From Pseudorhodobacter antarcticus (lineage in GTDB: Bacteria; Pseudomonadota; Alphaproteobacteria; Rhodobacterales; Rhodobacteraceae), in contig NZ_FOCO01000011.1 in NCBI RefSeq assembly GCF_900110135.1, positions 37,474 through 101,473 of the forward strand: 64,000 bases of DNA, given 5' to 3'. Position 1 is the first letter of the stretch. The number at the start of each line of letters is the position of its first letter. The position numbers and the translations under genes were made by a program. Shown here in pieces: positions 54,492-63,670 of this stretch. The notes beneath the pieces were generated by a model, which saw nothing but the letters and a program-made list of their open reading frames with translations, made no database searches and had not been told where the DNA came from.

Positions 54492-55910
54492 TTAAACGTG
54501 TTCGGGCGCGAATTCGCGGATGTCGGTGAGGTGCCCCGTGATCGCGGCTGCGGCGGCCATGGCGGGCGACAGCAGATGCGTGCGGCCACCGCGGCCTTGG
54601 CGACCTTCAAAATTGCGGTTCGAGGTGGCGGCGCAGCGTTCGCCCGGCGCGAGTTGATCGGGGTTCATGGCGAGGCACATGGAACACCCTGCAAGACGCC
54701 ATTCAAAACCTGCGTCGAGGAAGATTTGGGCCAGCCCCTCCTCCTCCGCCTGCGCGCGCACGAGGCCGGAGCCGGGGACGACCATCGCGCGCATCCCCGC
54801 CTTGATTTTTTGGCCTTTGAGGATGGCGGCTGCGGCGCGCAAATCCTCTATCCGGCCATTGGTGCAAGAGCCGATGAACACCGTGTCGATTTTGATGTCG
54901 GTCAGCTTCATGCCGGGTGTTAGGCCCATATAGTCCAAGCTGCGCTGGGCGGCCTCGACCTTGCCGCCTTTGAAGTCGGAGGGGGAGGGGACGACGCCGT
55001 CGATGGGCAAAACATCCTCAGGCGAGGTGCCCCATGTGACCACGGGCGCGATGTCTTCGCCTTTGATGGTGATAACCTTGTCGAAATGCGCGCCTTCGTC
55101 GGTGAAAAGCGTTTTCCAATAGGTCAGGGCGGCTTCCCATGCGGCCCCTTTGGGGGCGTGGGGGCGGCCCATGCAATAGGCGAAGGTTTTTTCATCCGGC
55201 GCGATCAGGCCTGCGCGTGCGCCGCCTTCAATAGCCATGTTGCAGACGGTCATACGCCCTTCCATGGACAGTTCGCGGATGGCTTGGCCACAGTATTCGA
55301 TGACGTATCCGGTGCCGCCAGCGGTGCCGGTTTGGCCGATAACCGACATTGTGATGTCTTTGGCGGTGACGCCGGGGCGCAGGCTGCCTGTGATTTCAAC
55401 TTTGAAATTCTTGGCTTTGCGCTGGATGAGGGTTTGGGTGGCAAGGACGTGTTCAACCTCGGACGTGCCGATGCCGTGGGCGAGCGAGCCGAATGCGCCG
55501 TGGGTGGCGGTGTGGCTGTCGCCGCACACCACGGTCATGCCCGGCAGGGTCCAGCCCTGTTCGGGGCCGACGATATGCACGATGCCTTGGCGCACGTCGG
55601 ACACGGGGTAATAGTGCAGGCCGAAATCGCGGGCGTTTTTATCAAGCGCCTCCACCTGAATACGGCTGTCTTCGGTCATGGTGGCGGCGTTGGCGCGGTC
55701 CAGCGTGGTGGGCACGTTATGGTCCGGCACAGCGATGGTTTTTTCGGGTGCGCGCACTTTGCGGCCCGTCATCCGCAAGCCTTCAAACGCTTGGGGGGAG
55801 GTGACCTCGTGGACCAAATGGCGGTCGATATAGAGCAGGCAAGTGCCGTCATCAGCTTGGTGGACGACATGGTCATCCCAGATTTTGTCGTAAAGGGTAC
55901 GAGCGGTCAT
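54492..55910 (-). CDS. leuC: 3-isopropylmalate dehydratase large subunit
   Basis: This 472-aa aconitase-type subunit has its 4Fe-4S ligands in [12 protein letters not shown] (Cys near 350) and [10 protein letters not shown] (two Cys near 413-416). [33 protein letters not shown] and [16 protein letters not shown] are also present. It dehydrates and rehydrates isopropylmalate in leucine synthesis together with LeuD. It is first of the leuC-leuD operon; the promoter should lie in the 254-base gap to the divergent MscS gene. Confidence 0.97.
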   Translation of the reverse strand: MTARTLYDKIWDDHVVHQADDGTCLLYIDRHLVHEVTSPQAFEGLRMTGRKVRAPEKTIAVPDHNVPTTLDRANAATMTEDSRIQVEALDKNARDFGLHYYPVSDVRQGIVHIVGPEQGWTLPGMTVVCGDSHTATHGAFGSLAHGIGTSEVEHVLATQTLIQRKAKNFKVEITGSLRPGVTAKDITMSVIGQTGTAGGTGYVIEYCGQAIRELSMEGRMTVCNMAIEGGARAGLIAPDEKTFAYCMGRPHAPKGAAWEAALTYWKTLFTDEGAHFDKVITIKGEDIAPVVTWGTSPEDVLPIDGVVPSPSDFKGGKVEAAQRSLDYMGLTPGMKLTDIKIDTVFIGSCTNGRIEDLRAAAAILKGQKIKAGMRAMVVPGSGLVRAQAEEEGLAQIFLDAGFEWRLAGCSMCLAMNPDQLAPGERCAATSNRNFEGRQGRGGRTHLLSPAMAAAAAITGHLTDIREFAPEHV

Positions 55911-56164
55911 GGCGCGATCTCTTATCTTAGGGAAAGGGAATGGGTGTTCGAATAGGGCCGCCGGGACGGGGAGCGATCAAGCGCGCGCAAGCACAGATCG
56001 GCGTTGGCCGAAGAACCGCCAAGGCAGGCGCGCACGATCATCCATGTCGAAAAAACGTATCATGGGGTTGATATACGCGTTTGCGGGCTGTTGGGCAATG
56101 TGATTTGCATTGGGGGGCGGGGTGGGTATGCTGCAAAGCCAAGTTTACCCGTGAAAGGCCGCGC

Positions 56165-57499
56165 ATGGACCCCATCAACCCGCTGACCCCAGAGATTTTG
56201 GACGCCACATCCGGGCTTTTTGCCCAAGCCGATGTGTTTGTGAGATCGCTTTTGGTGCCGTGGCGGTTTTATCAGGTGGCGGGGATTGTCGCGATTTTTG
56301 TGCTGGTCAAGCTGCTGCGCGGGATGGTGTCGCGGCGGTTGACAGGCTGGGCGCGGGCGCGCGAGGGCATGCAAAAATGGCAGCTGCGCCTTGTGGTGAC
56401 GATTGACCATAACCTGACGTTGATGATGTTCACGGGGTTCAGTTGGCTGGCGTTTTGGGGGCTTGGCTATGTCACTTGGCCATCGCGGATTCAGTTGTTT
56501 GAGGTGGCGGGCACGATTGGGTTGTTGCTGCTGTTGGTGAATTTCGCGGCGAAGTTGATTGGGAACAAGTTTTTGTCGCGGGTGGTCAGTTGGGGCGCGG
56601 GGATTTGGGTTGTCGCCGTCATCCTTGGGTTTGATGCTGCGATTGTGTCGTTTCTGGACAGTTTGGCGATTACGTTTGGGGATTTCCGGCTGTCGGCGCT
56701 GACGGTGATCAAGGCGATGATCGTGACCGGAATGTTGGTGGCGGGCGCGCGGTTGGTGACGCGGGGGGCGACCAACCGCATCAACAAAAACCCCGATATT
56801 AGCCCGTCGATGCAAGTGCTGGCCAGCAAGGCGATCAATCTTGTGCTGTTTGGCGGGGCGATTTTTATCGGGCTTAAGGCGGTTGGGTTTGATTTGACGG
56901 GGCTTGCCGTGTTGTCGGGGGCCATTGGGGTGGGCCTTGGGTTTGGGTTGCAAAAGGTGGTGTCGAACCTTGTATCCGGCATTATCATTTTGCTGGATAA
57001 GTCGATAAAACCCGGCGATGTGATTTCACTGGGTGAGACGTTTGGCTGGATTGAAAGCCTTGGGGCGCGCTACGTTTCGGTGGTGACGCGGGACGGCAAG
57101 GAATACCTGATACCGAATGAGGATTTAATCACGGGGCAGGTGGTGAACTGGTCCCATTCGGATGAATTTGTGCGGTTGGATCTGTTCTTTGGCACGGCTT
57201 ACAGCGACGATCCGCACGCCGTGCGCAAGTTGGCGATTGAGGCGGCGCTGGGGGTGACGCGGGTTTTGAAAGACCGCGCGCCTGTGTGTCATATCGTGGG
57301 GTTTGGCGACAGTTCGGTGGATTACATTCTGCGGTTTTGGATATCGGACCCGACGGGGGGCCTGACCAATATTCGGGGCAATGTGTATTTAGCGCTGTGG
57401 GATGCGTTCAAGGCGCATGGGGTGTCCATTCCGTTTCCGCAGCGTGAAGTGCGGGTTTTGGGGGATGGCGGACCGGTCGAAAGCGCTATTTTGCGGTAA
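56165..57499 (+). CDS. MscS-family mechanosensitive channel
   Basis: This 444-aa protein has several N-terminal helices (about residues 35-225), then the pore helix and conserved MscS segment GLAVLSGAIGVGLGFGLQKV followed by SNLVSGIIILLDKSIKPGDVI, and the beta domain with RYVSVVTRDGKEYLIPNEDL. It is larger than E. coli MscS, with extra N-terminal helices. It would open under membrane tension to release solutes. Confidence 0.9.
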   Translation: MDPINPLTPEILDATSGLFAQADVFVRSLLVPWRFYQVAGIVAIFVLVKLLRGMVSRRLTGWARAREGMQKWQLRLVVTIDHNLTLMMFTGFSWLAFWGLGYVTWPSRIQLFEVAGTIGLLLLLVNFAAKLIGNKFLSRVVSWGAGIWVVAVILGFDAAIVSFLDSLAITFGDFRLSALTVIKAMIVTGMLVAGARLVTRGATNRINKNPDISPSMQVLASKAINLVLFGGAIFIGLKAVGFDLTGLAVLSGAIGVGLGFGLQKVVSNLVSGIIILLDKSIKPGDVISLGETFGWIESLGARYVSVVTRDGKEYLIPNEDLITGQVVNWSHSDEFVRLDLFFGTAYSDDPHAVRKLAIEAALGVTRVLKDRAPVCHIVGFGDSSVDYILRFWISDPTGGLTNIRGNVYLALWDAFKAHGVSIPFPQREVRVLGDGGPVESAILR

Positions 57500-57636
57500 T
57501 GGGCTGCGTCAAGGGTTGCGCGTGGGCGTGGGCTGTGATTGTGGTTTGCGCCGCACAGTGTTACTGTGCCGCCATTCCCGTGCGCCGGGGGGGATGTGAC
57601 ATGACAATGGGCTGGCGCGCGATATTCTGGAGGACA

Positions 57637-57699
57637 ATGTCCTGTCTCATTCTGATCCTGCAACCGGACTGCCGGTTGGGCCACGGGCGGCGCGTATGA
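57637..57699 (+). CDS. Possible 20-residue leader peptide of rsfS
   Basis: ATG 57637 follows GGAGG at ideal distance and the frame reads 20 codons (MSCLILILQPDCRLGHGRRV), ending at a TGA that overlaps the rsfS ATG. The rsfS ATG has no ribosome site of its own, so this frame could couple translation of rsfS. A longer frame from 57499 also ends here. Confidence 0.35.
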   Translation: MSCLILILQPDCRLGHGRRV

Positions 57700-58082
57700 C
57701 GGCCCCTGCCAATGCTGAAAACCACTTGGATTCTGAGATTTTGCTGGCGCGGGTGCTGGCATCGGTTGACGATGACAAGGCCGAGAACGTGGTGATGATT
57801 GATCTGCGCGGTCGGTCGGATATGGCCGATTATATGGTCATCTGTGAGGGGCGGTCGTCGCGGCAGGTCGCGTCGATTTCCGAGAAGCTGGCCGATCGGT
57901 TGAAGCAAGAGTTTGGCATGGTGTGCCGGATGGAAGGCAAAGAGACCGGCGATTGGGTGCTGATTGATACGGGCGATGTGATTGTTCACGTTTTCCGCCC
58001 CGAAGTGCGCGAGTTTTATGACCTTGAAAAGATGTGGCAGCCCGGCGGTCACATGGGCATAGGCGTGCGCGAGGAGGACTGA
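57696..58082 (+). CDS. rsfS: Ribosome silencing factor RsfS
   Basis: This 128-aa RsfS/Iojap protein has KAENVVMIDLRGRSDMADYM, ICEGRSSRQVASISEKLADR, and DWVLIDTGDVIVHVFRPEVR with REFYDLEKMW. It binds uL14 on the large subunit and blocks subunit joining in starvation. It overlaps rlmH by one base (TGATG). Confidence 0.95.
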   Translation: MTAPANAENHLDSEILLARVLASVDDDKAENVVMIDLRGRSDMADYMVICEGRSSRQVASISEKLADRLKQEFGMVCRMEGKETGDWVLIDTGDVIVHVFRPEVREFYDLEKMWQPGGHMGIGVREED

Positions 58083-58552
58083 TGCGGGTGCATCTGTGCG
58101 CTGTGGGGCGGCTGCGTGCCGGACCCGAGCGCGCGTTGATTGACGATTATGTGACGCGATTCAACCGGACGGGCCGGGCCTTGGGGCTTGGCCCTTTTGC
58201 GTCTGTAGAAGTCGAGGACCGCAAGGGCGGCGGGATGGAGGCCGAAGCCGCGCTTCTGGCGCGCTCGGTGCCAACGGGTGCGCTGTGTGTGGTGATGGAT
58301 GAGCGTGGGCGCAGTATGACCAGCCCGGAATTTGCCGAGCAATTGGCGCGGTGGCGTGATGGTGGCCGCCAAGATGTGGCGTTTTGCATTGGCGGCGCGG
58401 ATGGGTTGGCACCGGGGTTTCGCGCGGGGGCGGATTTTGCGCTGTCGTTTGGGGCGATGGTGTGGCCGCATATGTTGGTGCGGGTGATGGTGGCCGAGCA
58501 GTTGTACCGGGCGGCGTCGATCTTGGCGGGCAGTCCGTATCACCGCGAATAG
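58082..58552 (+). CDS. rlmH: 23S rRNA pseudouridine-1915 N3-methyltransferase RlmH
   Basis: This 156-aa SPOUT methyltransferase (knotted SAM site) starts MRVHLCAVGRLRAGPERALI. It has the conserved LCVVMDERGRSMTSPEFAEQ, FCIGGADGLAPGF and MVWPHMLVRVMVAEQLYRA, ending SPYHRE. It methylates the pseudouridine in helix 69. It directly follows rsfS, the usual partner order. Confidence 0.97.
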   Translation: MRVHLCAVGRLRAGPERALIDDYVTRFNRTGRALGLGPFASVEVEDRKGGGMEAEAALLARSVPTGALCVVMDERGRSMTSPEFAEQLARWRDGGRQDVAFCIGGADGLAPGFRAGADFALSFGAMVWPHMLVRVMVAEQLYRAASILAGSPYHRE

Positions 58553-58572
58553 TTTGGTTTGTAGGCGGTTTT

Positions 58573-58593
58573 AGGTATTTAAGCCAAGATGAA
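58573..58593 (-). repeat. Dispersed intergenic element, copy 3 (CTTGG-N3-AAATACCT, inverted)
   Basis: Reads TTCATCTTGG-CTT-AAATACCT on the minus strand, 18 of 21 bases identical to 38398-38418, in the gap between rlmH and gpmI. Confidence 0.6.
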
Positions 58594-58671
58594 TTGGCAA
58601 GGGTGGCGCGTGGTTGCCCTGAGCGCGCGCGCGGCGTAAAACGGGGCAAGCGTTTGTGAAAGGGCCTTGTC

Positions 58672-60189
58672 ATGACCACCCCCAAACCCGTTGTGTTGTG
58701 CATTTTGGATGGTTGGGGGTTGAGCGATGATCGCACGGCCAATGCGCCTGTTTTGGCCGATACCCCGAATTTTGATCGTTTGATGGCGACGTGTCCGCAT
58801 GCAACGCTGATCACGCACGGGCCAGATGTGGGTTTGCCGCGCGGGCAGATGGGCAATTCCGAAGTGGGGCACACCAATATTGGCGCGGGGCGCGTGGTGG
58901 CGATGGACCTTGGCGCGATTGATTTGGCGATTGAGGATGGGAGTTTTGGGCAGAACCCGGAGCTGTTGGCGTTTATTGCGGCGTTGAAGGCCAGTGGCGG
59001 GACGGCGCATTTGATGGGCGTTATCTCGGATGGGGGCGTGCATGGGCATGTGGCGCATGTGATTGCGGCGGCCAATTGCGTGGCCGCGGCGGGTGTGCCC
59101 GTGGTTATTCATGCGATCACCGATGGGCGCGATGTGGCCCCAAGTTCCGCGCCTGAGCATATGGCGCGGTTGTTGGCGGGGATTGGCCCCGGTGTGGCGA
59201 TTGCCACGGTGATTGGGCGGTATTTCGCGATGGACCGCGACACGCGGTGGGAGCGGGTGCAACTGGCGTTTGATGCGATGGTTGCGGGTCAAGGTGAGCG
59301 CGCGGCGGATGCGCAGGCGGCGGTTGCGGCGGCTTATGCGCGCGGTGAGACGGATGAGTTTATTGGGGCCACGGTGATTGACGGGTACGGCGGCGCGCGG
59401 GACGGCGATGGGTTTTATTGCTTGAGTTTCCGCGCGGACCGGGCGCGCGAGATTTTGGCGGCGCTGGGCGACCCGGCGTTTGACGGGTTTGATGCATCGG
59501 CGCGGCCGCGCTGGGCGGCGATGTTGGGGATGGTGGATTATTCGGTGCAGCATAATGTCTATATGACCAGCGCGTACCCCAAGCCCGTTTTGGAGAACAC
59601 GTTGGGGGCGTGGGTGGCCGCAGCGGGGCGCACGCAATTTCGGTTGGCGGAAACCGAGAAATACCCGCATGTGACGTTTTTCCTGAACGGTGGCTCGGAG
59701 GCGGTGAACGTGGGCGAGGACCGCGCCATGCCGAAATCGCCCAAAGTGGCCACCTATGATTTGCAGCCCGAAATGTCGGAGCCGGAGGTGGCGGCGGAGT
59801 TGGTGGGCGCGATTGAGCGCGGCTATGACTTGATCGTGGTGAATTTTGCCAACCCCGATATGGTGGGGCATACCGGCGATTTGGGCGCGGCGATGAAAGC
59901 GTGCGAGGCGGTGGACAATGGGTTGGGCTTGGCGCTGGCGGCGTTGGAAAAGGTGGGCGGCGCGATGATTGTGACCGCCGACCATGGCAATTGCGAGGTG
60001 ATGGTAGACCCGGTAACAGGCGGGCCGCATACGGCGCATACGACGAATTTGGTGCCGGTGATTTTGTTTGGTGGGCCTGCGGGGGCGACCTTGCGTGCAG
60101 GGCGGTTGGCGGATTTGGCGCCGACCCTGTTGCAGTTGATGGGCTTGCCGCAACCGGTTGAGATGACGGGGAAAAGCCTGATCCAATGA
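58672..60189 (+). CDS. gpmI: 2,3-bisphosphoglycerate-independent phosphoglycerate mutase
   Basis: This 505-aa, two-Mn enzyme of glycolysis and gluconeogenesis has VVLCILDGWGLSDD (metal Asp13), the nucleophile Ser63 in GQMGNSEVGHTNIGAG, HAITDGRDVAPSSA, and FANPDMVGHTGD with IVTADHGNCEVM (metal ligands). It interconverts 3- and 2-phosphoglycerate. AAAGGG lies 8-10 bases before the ATG. It overlaps the next gene by ATGA. Confidence 0.97.
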   Translation: MTTPKPVVLCILDGWGLSDDRTANAPVLADTPNFDRLMATCPHATLITHGPDVGLPRGQMGNSEVGHTNIGAGRVVAMDLGAIDLAIEDGSFGQNPELLAFIAALKASGGTAHLMGVISDGGVHGHVAHVIAAANCVAAAGVPVVIHAITDGRDVAPSSAPEHMARLLAGIGPGVAIATVIGRYFAMDRDTRWERVQLAFDAMVAGQGERAADAQAAVAAAYARGETDEFIGATVIDGYGGARDGDGFYCLSFRADRAREILAALGDPAFDGFDASARPRWAAMLGMVDYSVQHNVYMTSAYPKPVLENTLGAWVAAAGRTQFRLAETEKYPHVTFFLNGGSEAVNVGEDRAMPKSPKVATYDLQPEMSEPEVAAELVGAIERGYDLIVVNFANPDMVGHTGDLGAAMKACEAVDNGLGLALAALEKVGGAMIVTADHGNCEVMVDPVTGGPHTAHTTNLVPVILFGGPAGATLRAGRLADLAPTLLQLMGLPQPVEMTGKSLIQ

Positions 60190-61310
60190 TGCGCGCGGCC
60201 GTCCTTTTTGCCTTGCTGGTTTGTGCGGCCCCTTTGCGGGCGCAAACGGTGGCGGAGCAAGCGATGCAGGCGGCGGATGCGCTTGGCGTGGCGGTGGCCG
60301 CGATGGAAAAGGCGCAAAGCGCGCGGGACCGGGTTTCGGCGCTGACGCAGACCATCCAAGCCTATGAGCAGGGTTTGGGGGCGTTGCGCGATGGGTTGCG
60401 GCAGGCGAAAGTGCGCGAGGCATCGCTGATTTTGCAGTTTGATGCGGAGCGCGCCCGTGTGAGCCAGTTGTTGGGCGTGTTGAGCCAGATGGTGGCCACG
60501 CCGGAGCCGTTGTTGCTGTTGCACCCCTCGGGGCCGTTGGGGACAGTGCGGTCTGGGATGATATTGTCGGAGGTGACGCCCGCGTTGCAGGCCGAGGTGG
60601 CGCGGTTGCAGGCCGAATTGACCGAATTGCGCGATTTGCGCGGGTTGCAAGTGGCGGGGGGGGCGGTGCTGGAACGCGGGCTGGGGGCGGCTCAATCGGC
60701 GCGCAGCACGTTGTCGCAGGCGATATCAGAGCGCACGACCCTGCCGCGGCGGTTTACCGAGGACCCGGAGGTGTTGCGCGGGCTGTTGGAAAGTGCGGAC
60801 ACGCTGGGGGCGTTTGCCGATGGGCTGACGTTGGGCACCGATGGCGGGGCGACGTTGCGCAGTTTTGAGAGCGCGATGGGCACGTTGGACCTGCCGACGC
60901 TGGGCAGTTTGTTGCGCCGCGCGGGTGAGGCGGACCCAAGCGGGACGCGGCGGCCGGGGATGACGCTGTCGACCCGCGCGCGGGCGTTGGTGACGGCCCC
61001 ATGGGCGGGGACGATAAGATATCGCGGGCCGCTGCTGGACTACGGAAATGTGATTATCCTTGAACCCGGCGGGGGCTATCTGTTGGTGCTGGCGGGCCTT
61101 GATACGGTTTATGGCGAAGTGGGCGAAGTGGTGGGGATTGGTGCGCCTTTGGGGTTGATGGGGGGCGGCGGTTCACAAAACAGTGCGGAGTTTTTGGCAC
61201 TTGCAACCGATGTGGGTGGTATACGCGAGACAGAAACGCTTTATATTGAAATTAGAAAAGGCACCGAGCCGGTTGATCCGGCCCCATGGTTCGCCGCAAC
61301 AAAGGATTGA
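60186..61310 (+). CDS. EnvC-like murein hydrolase activator
   Basis: This 374-aa exported protein has a signal peptide (MMRAAVLFALLVCAAPLRAQ), a long coiled-coil (about residues 25-190) and a C-terminal LytM/M23-like domain (about 255-365). The zinc ligands are lost: the usual AHL is AGL in YLLVLAGLDTVYG and the usual HxHxE motif reads LYIEIRKG. As in EnvC, such a domain should activate an amidase during division rather than cut peptidoglycan itself. It lies between gpmI and ctpA in a tight operon. Confidence 0.85.
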   Translation: MMRAAVLFALLVCAAPLRAQTVAEQAMQAADALGVAVAAMEKAQSARDRVSALTQTIQAYEQGLGALRDGLRQAKVREASLILQFDAERARVSQLLGVLSQMVATPEPLLLLHPSGPLGTVRSGMILSEVTPALQAEVARLQAELTELRDLRGLQVAGGAVLERGLGAAQSARSTLSQAISERTTLPRRFTEDPEVLRGLLESADTLGAFADGLTLGTDGGATLRSFESAMGTLDLPTLGSLLRRAGEADPSGTRRPGMTLSTRARALVTAPWAGTIRYRGPLLDYGNVIILEPGGGYLLVLAGLDTVYGEVGEVVGIGAPLGLMGGGGSQNSAEFLALATDVGGIRETETLYIEIRKGTEPVDPAPWFAATKD

Positions 61311-61318
61311 TACGGGCA

Positions 61319-62656
61319 ATGAAGAAATTCGCTATGGCTGCTTTGGGCGGCACGGTTGCAGGTATTTTGCTGACCACACAGATCGCGGGCCCCTTGTTGG
61401 CGCAAGAGCCGAAGAAAAACACGAGCGTTTATGAGCAGTTGGACCTGTTTGGCGATATATTTGAGCGGATCCGCGGCCAATATGTGGAGGACGTGGACAC
61501 CAACAAGCTGATTGAAGCGGCGATCAATGGGATGTTGACCTCGCTTGACCCCCATTCCAGTTACCTTGCGCCCAAGGATTTTGACGATATGCGCGTGCAA
61601 ACGCGGGGCGAATTTGGCGGCCTTGGCATCGAGGTGACGCAAGAAGAAGGCTATGTGAAGGTGGTGTCGCCGATGGATGACACGCCAGCGGCGGCGGCGG
61701 GCATCGAGTCTGGCGATTTCATCACGCATGTGAACGGCGAGTCGGTTTTGGGCCTGACGCTGGATGCGGCGGTGGAAATGATGCGCGGGCCAGTTGGGTC
61801 CGAGATTATCATCACCGTGGTGCGCGCCGGGTCTGCGGAACCGTTTGATGTGTCGATCATTCGTGACACGATCAAGCTGACAGCGGTGCGCACGCGGGCC
61901 GTGGGCACAACGATTGTGGTGCGGATGACCACGTTCAACGATCAAACCTATCCTGGGTTGGAGGAGGGGTTGAAGAAAACCTCGGACGAGCTTGGCGGGT
62001 GGGACAAGGTTTCGGGTGTGGTGCTGGATTTGCGCAACAACCCCGGTGGTTTGTTGAACCAAGCGATTCAAGTGTCGGATGCGTTTTTGGAAACTGGGGA
62101 AATCGTGTCAACGCGGGGGCGTGAGGCCAGCGACAGTGAACGTGTGAACGCCACACCCGGCGATTTGACCGGGGGCAAGCCTGTGGTTGTGTTGATCAAT
62201 GGCGGGTCGGCATCGGCATCGGAAATCGTGGCGGGCGCGTTGCAAGATCACCGCCGCGCGATTGTGGTGGGGACCAAAAGCTTTGGCAAAGGGTCGGTGC
62301 AAACCATTATCCCGCTGCGCGGCGAAGGGGCAATGCGCCTGACAACCGCGCGGTATTACACGCCATCGGGCCGGTCCATCCAAGCGCTGGGCGTGGCACC
62401 CGACATCATCGTGGCACAGCCGCCGCGCAAACCGGTTGAGGAGACGGAGGAGCCGTTGTCGGCCGTGGCTGCGCGCACTGAGGCATCGCTGCGGGGCGCG
62501 TTGGACAACGACTCCATGTCCGACGATGAACGTTTGCTGTTGGAAGCGGACCGCGCGCGTGAGGAAGAAACCGCCAAGCTGCGCGAGGAGGACTACCAAC
62601 TCGCCTATGCCGTGGATATTTTGAAGGGGCTGAATGCGATGGCTGTGAAGCCTTGA
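61319..62656 (+). CDS. ctpA: C-terminal processing peptidase, S41 family
   Basis: This 445-aa exported serine protease has an N-terminal signal or anchor (MKKFAMAALGGTVAGILLTT), a PDZ domain (GLGIEVTQEEGYVKVVSPMD, about 95-180) and an S41 core with the nucleophile Ser299 in NGGSASASE and Lys324 in SFGKGSVQT. It trims the C-termini of periplasmic proteins or regulates peptidoglycan hydrolases. The neighbouring EnvC-like protein suggests a shared cell-wall role. An intrinsic terminator follows. Confidence 0.94.
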   Translation: MKKFAMAALGGTVAGILLTTQIAGPLLAQEPKKNTSVYEQLDLFGDIFERIRGQYVEDVDTNKLIEAAINGMLTSLDPHSSYLAPKDFDDMRVQTRGEFGGLGIEVTQEEGYVKVVSPMDDTPAAAAGIESGDFITHVNGESVLGLTLDAAVEMMRGPVGSEIIITVVRAGSAEPFDVSIIRDTIKLTAVRTRAVGTTIVVRMTTFNDQTYPGLEEGLKKTSDELGGWDKVSGVVLDLRNNPGGLLNQAIQVSDAFLETGEIVSTRGREASDSERVNATPGDLTGGKPVVVLINGGSASASEIVAGALQDHRRAIVVGTKSFGKGSVQTIIPLRGEGAMRLTTARYYTPSGRSIQALGVAPDIIVAQPPRKPVEETEEPLSAVAARTEASLRGALDNDSMSDDERLLLEADRAREEETAKLREEDYQLAYAVDILKGLNAMAVKP

Positions 62657-62680
62657 CGCAGCGCGCCTGAAAAGTTGACA

Positions 62681-62708
62681 AGGGGGGCGATTTTGCCCCC
62701 CTTTTTTA
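62681..62708 (+). terminator. Intrinsic terminator between ctpA and rppH
   Basis: A 7-bp stem GGGGGGC (62682-62688) / GCCCCCC (62695-62701) followed by TTTTTT. It ends only about 14 bases before the rppH ATG. Confidence 0.85.
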
Positions 62709-62721
62709 TTGGGATATTGCC

Positions 62722-63201
62722 ATGATTGACGCCGCCACCTTGCCGTACCGCCCCTGTGTGGGGGTGATGTTGATCAATGCGGAGGGGCTGATTTTTGCGG
62801 CGCAGCGGTTGGATGCGACCGTGCCCGCCTGGCAAATGCCGCAAGGCGGGATTGATGACGGTGAAAAGCCCGGTGCGGCCGTCCTGCGCGAGTTGTGGGA
62901 GGAAACCGGGGTCACGGCGGATTTGGTGGAACGGTTGGGCAAAACCGATGGCTGGGTGACCTATGATTTGCCGCCGGACCTGTTGGGCAAGGTTTGGGGC
63001 GGCAAATACCGGGGGCAGCGGCAAAAGTGGTTTTTGTACCGGTATTTGGGGACGGATGCGCAGATTAACATCGCGTCAGACCACCCGGAGTTTTCCGAAT
63101 GGCGCTGGATTGGCGCGGACGAGATGATCGCGTCGATCGTGCCGTTCAAGCGGGCGGTTTATGAGGAGGTTGTGGGGGTGTTCAGGGCGTGGTTGGGGTG
63201 A
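62722..63201 (+). CDS. rppH: RNA pyrophosphohydrolase RppH
   Basis: This 159-aa Nudix hydrolase has its box at residues 42-64 ([20 protein letters not shown], then TGV). The RppH-type features [36 protein letters not shown] region (about 83-107) and FSEWRW are present. It removes pyrophosphate from the 5' end of mRNA to start decay. It is separated from ctpA by a strong terminator that leaves little room for its own promoter. Confidence 0.93.
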   Translation: MIDAATLPYRPCVGVMLINAEGLIFAAQRLDATVPAWQMPQGGIDDGEKPGAAVLRELWEETGVTADLVERLGKTDGWVTYDLPPDLLGKVWGGKYRGQRQKWFLYRYLGTDAQINIASDHPEFSEWRWIGADEMIASIVPFKRAVYEEVVGVFRAWLG

Positions 63202-63452
63202 GGGGTGGGGTTTGATGAAGAGTGGTTTGGGGGCGATGTTATTTGTTTAGACATCACTGATAGGATGAAAACCCTCCAAGACAGATAGAAACCCTTGCGT
63301 TGCAGGAATCAATAATAGTACTGCTCCCGCAATCGCTAATATTGAACTAATCACCCTGATAAAAGGGCTAGAAATTTTTTGTAACTCTTAAAATCGCCAT
63401 ATCAGCAGGTTTTTTGATTTGTTGGGCTGCTGATCAGTTTGCGTAAACGACC
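63202..63452. other. AT-rich region with a decayed small membrane-protein frame
   Basis: This stretch is much richer in A and T than the rest of the window. On the minus strand 63354-63247 reads a 35-residue frame (GTG start, VISSILAIAGAVLLLIPATQ then GFLSVLEGFHPISDV) with one membrane helix. A short frame starting MAILRVTKNF at 63400 joins it only by a frameshift at an A6 run (63375-63380). It looks like a gene remnant next to mobile DNA. Confidence 0.4.
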
Positions 63453-63670
63453 CAGACTGTGTGAAAACCCATCGCCCCTGGAAATGGCCCTGATTACTTC
63501 CTTTTCCACCTCATCAGGGATTCCTTGCGGGGTGCAGAAATGGTATCCTCGTGCATGAAACACATCCAAGGAAGTTCCCGCGCCCAGACGCTTTTGTTGC
63601 CTGCCTGCGTGGATGATTATGTTGGGCCTGACAACGTCGTTCGGTTTATTGAGGCCTTTGTCGACAGAGT
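63453..63670 (+). pseudogene. IS1182-type transposase fragment (N-terminus only)
   Basis: From ATG 63555 the frame reads MKHIQGSSRAQTLLLPACVD then DYVGPDNVVRFIEAFVDRV, the start of IS1182-family transposases. After residue 39 (about 63670) similarity stops where another element begins. An ACTGTGTGAAAAC motif near 63457-63470 looks like the terminal inverted repeat of this family, so the left end probably lies near 63453. The gene is broken and not functional. Confidence 0.6.

Noticed and set aside
58579..60423. 614-codon open frame on the minus strand
   Set aside because: Antisense to gpmI and the envC-like gene; the product is an Arg/His/Pro-rich string with no family features.
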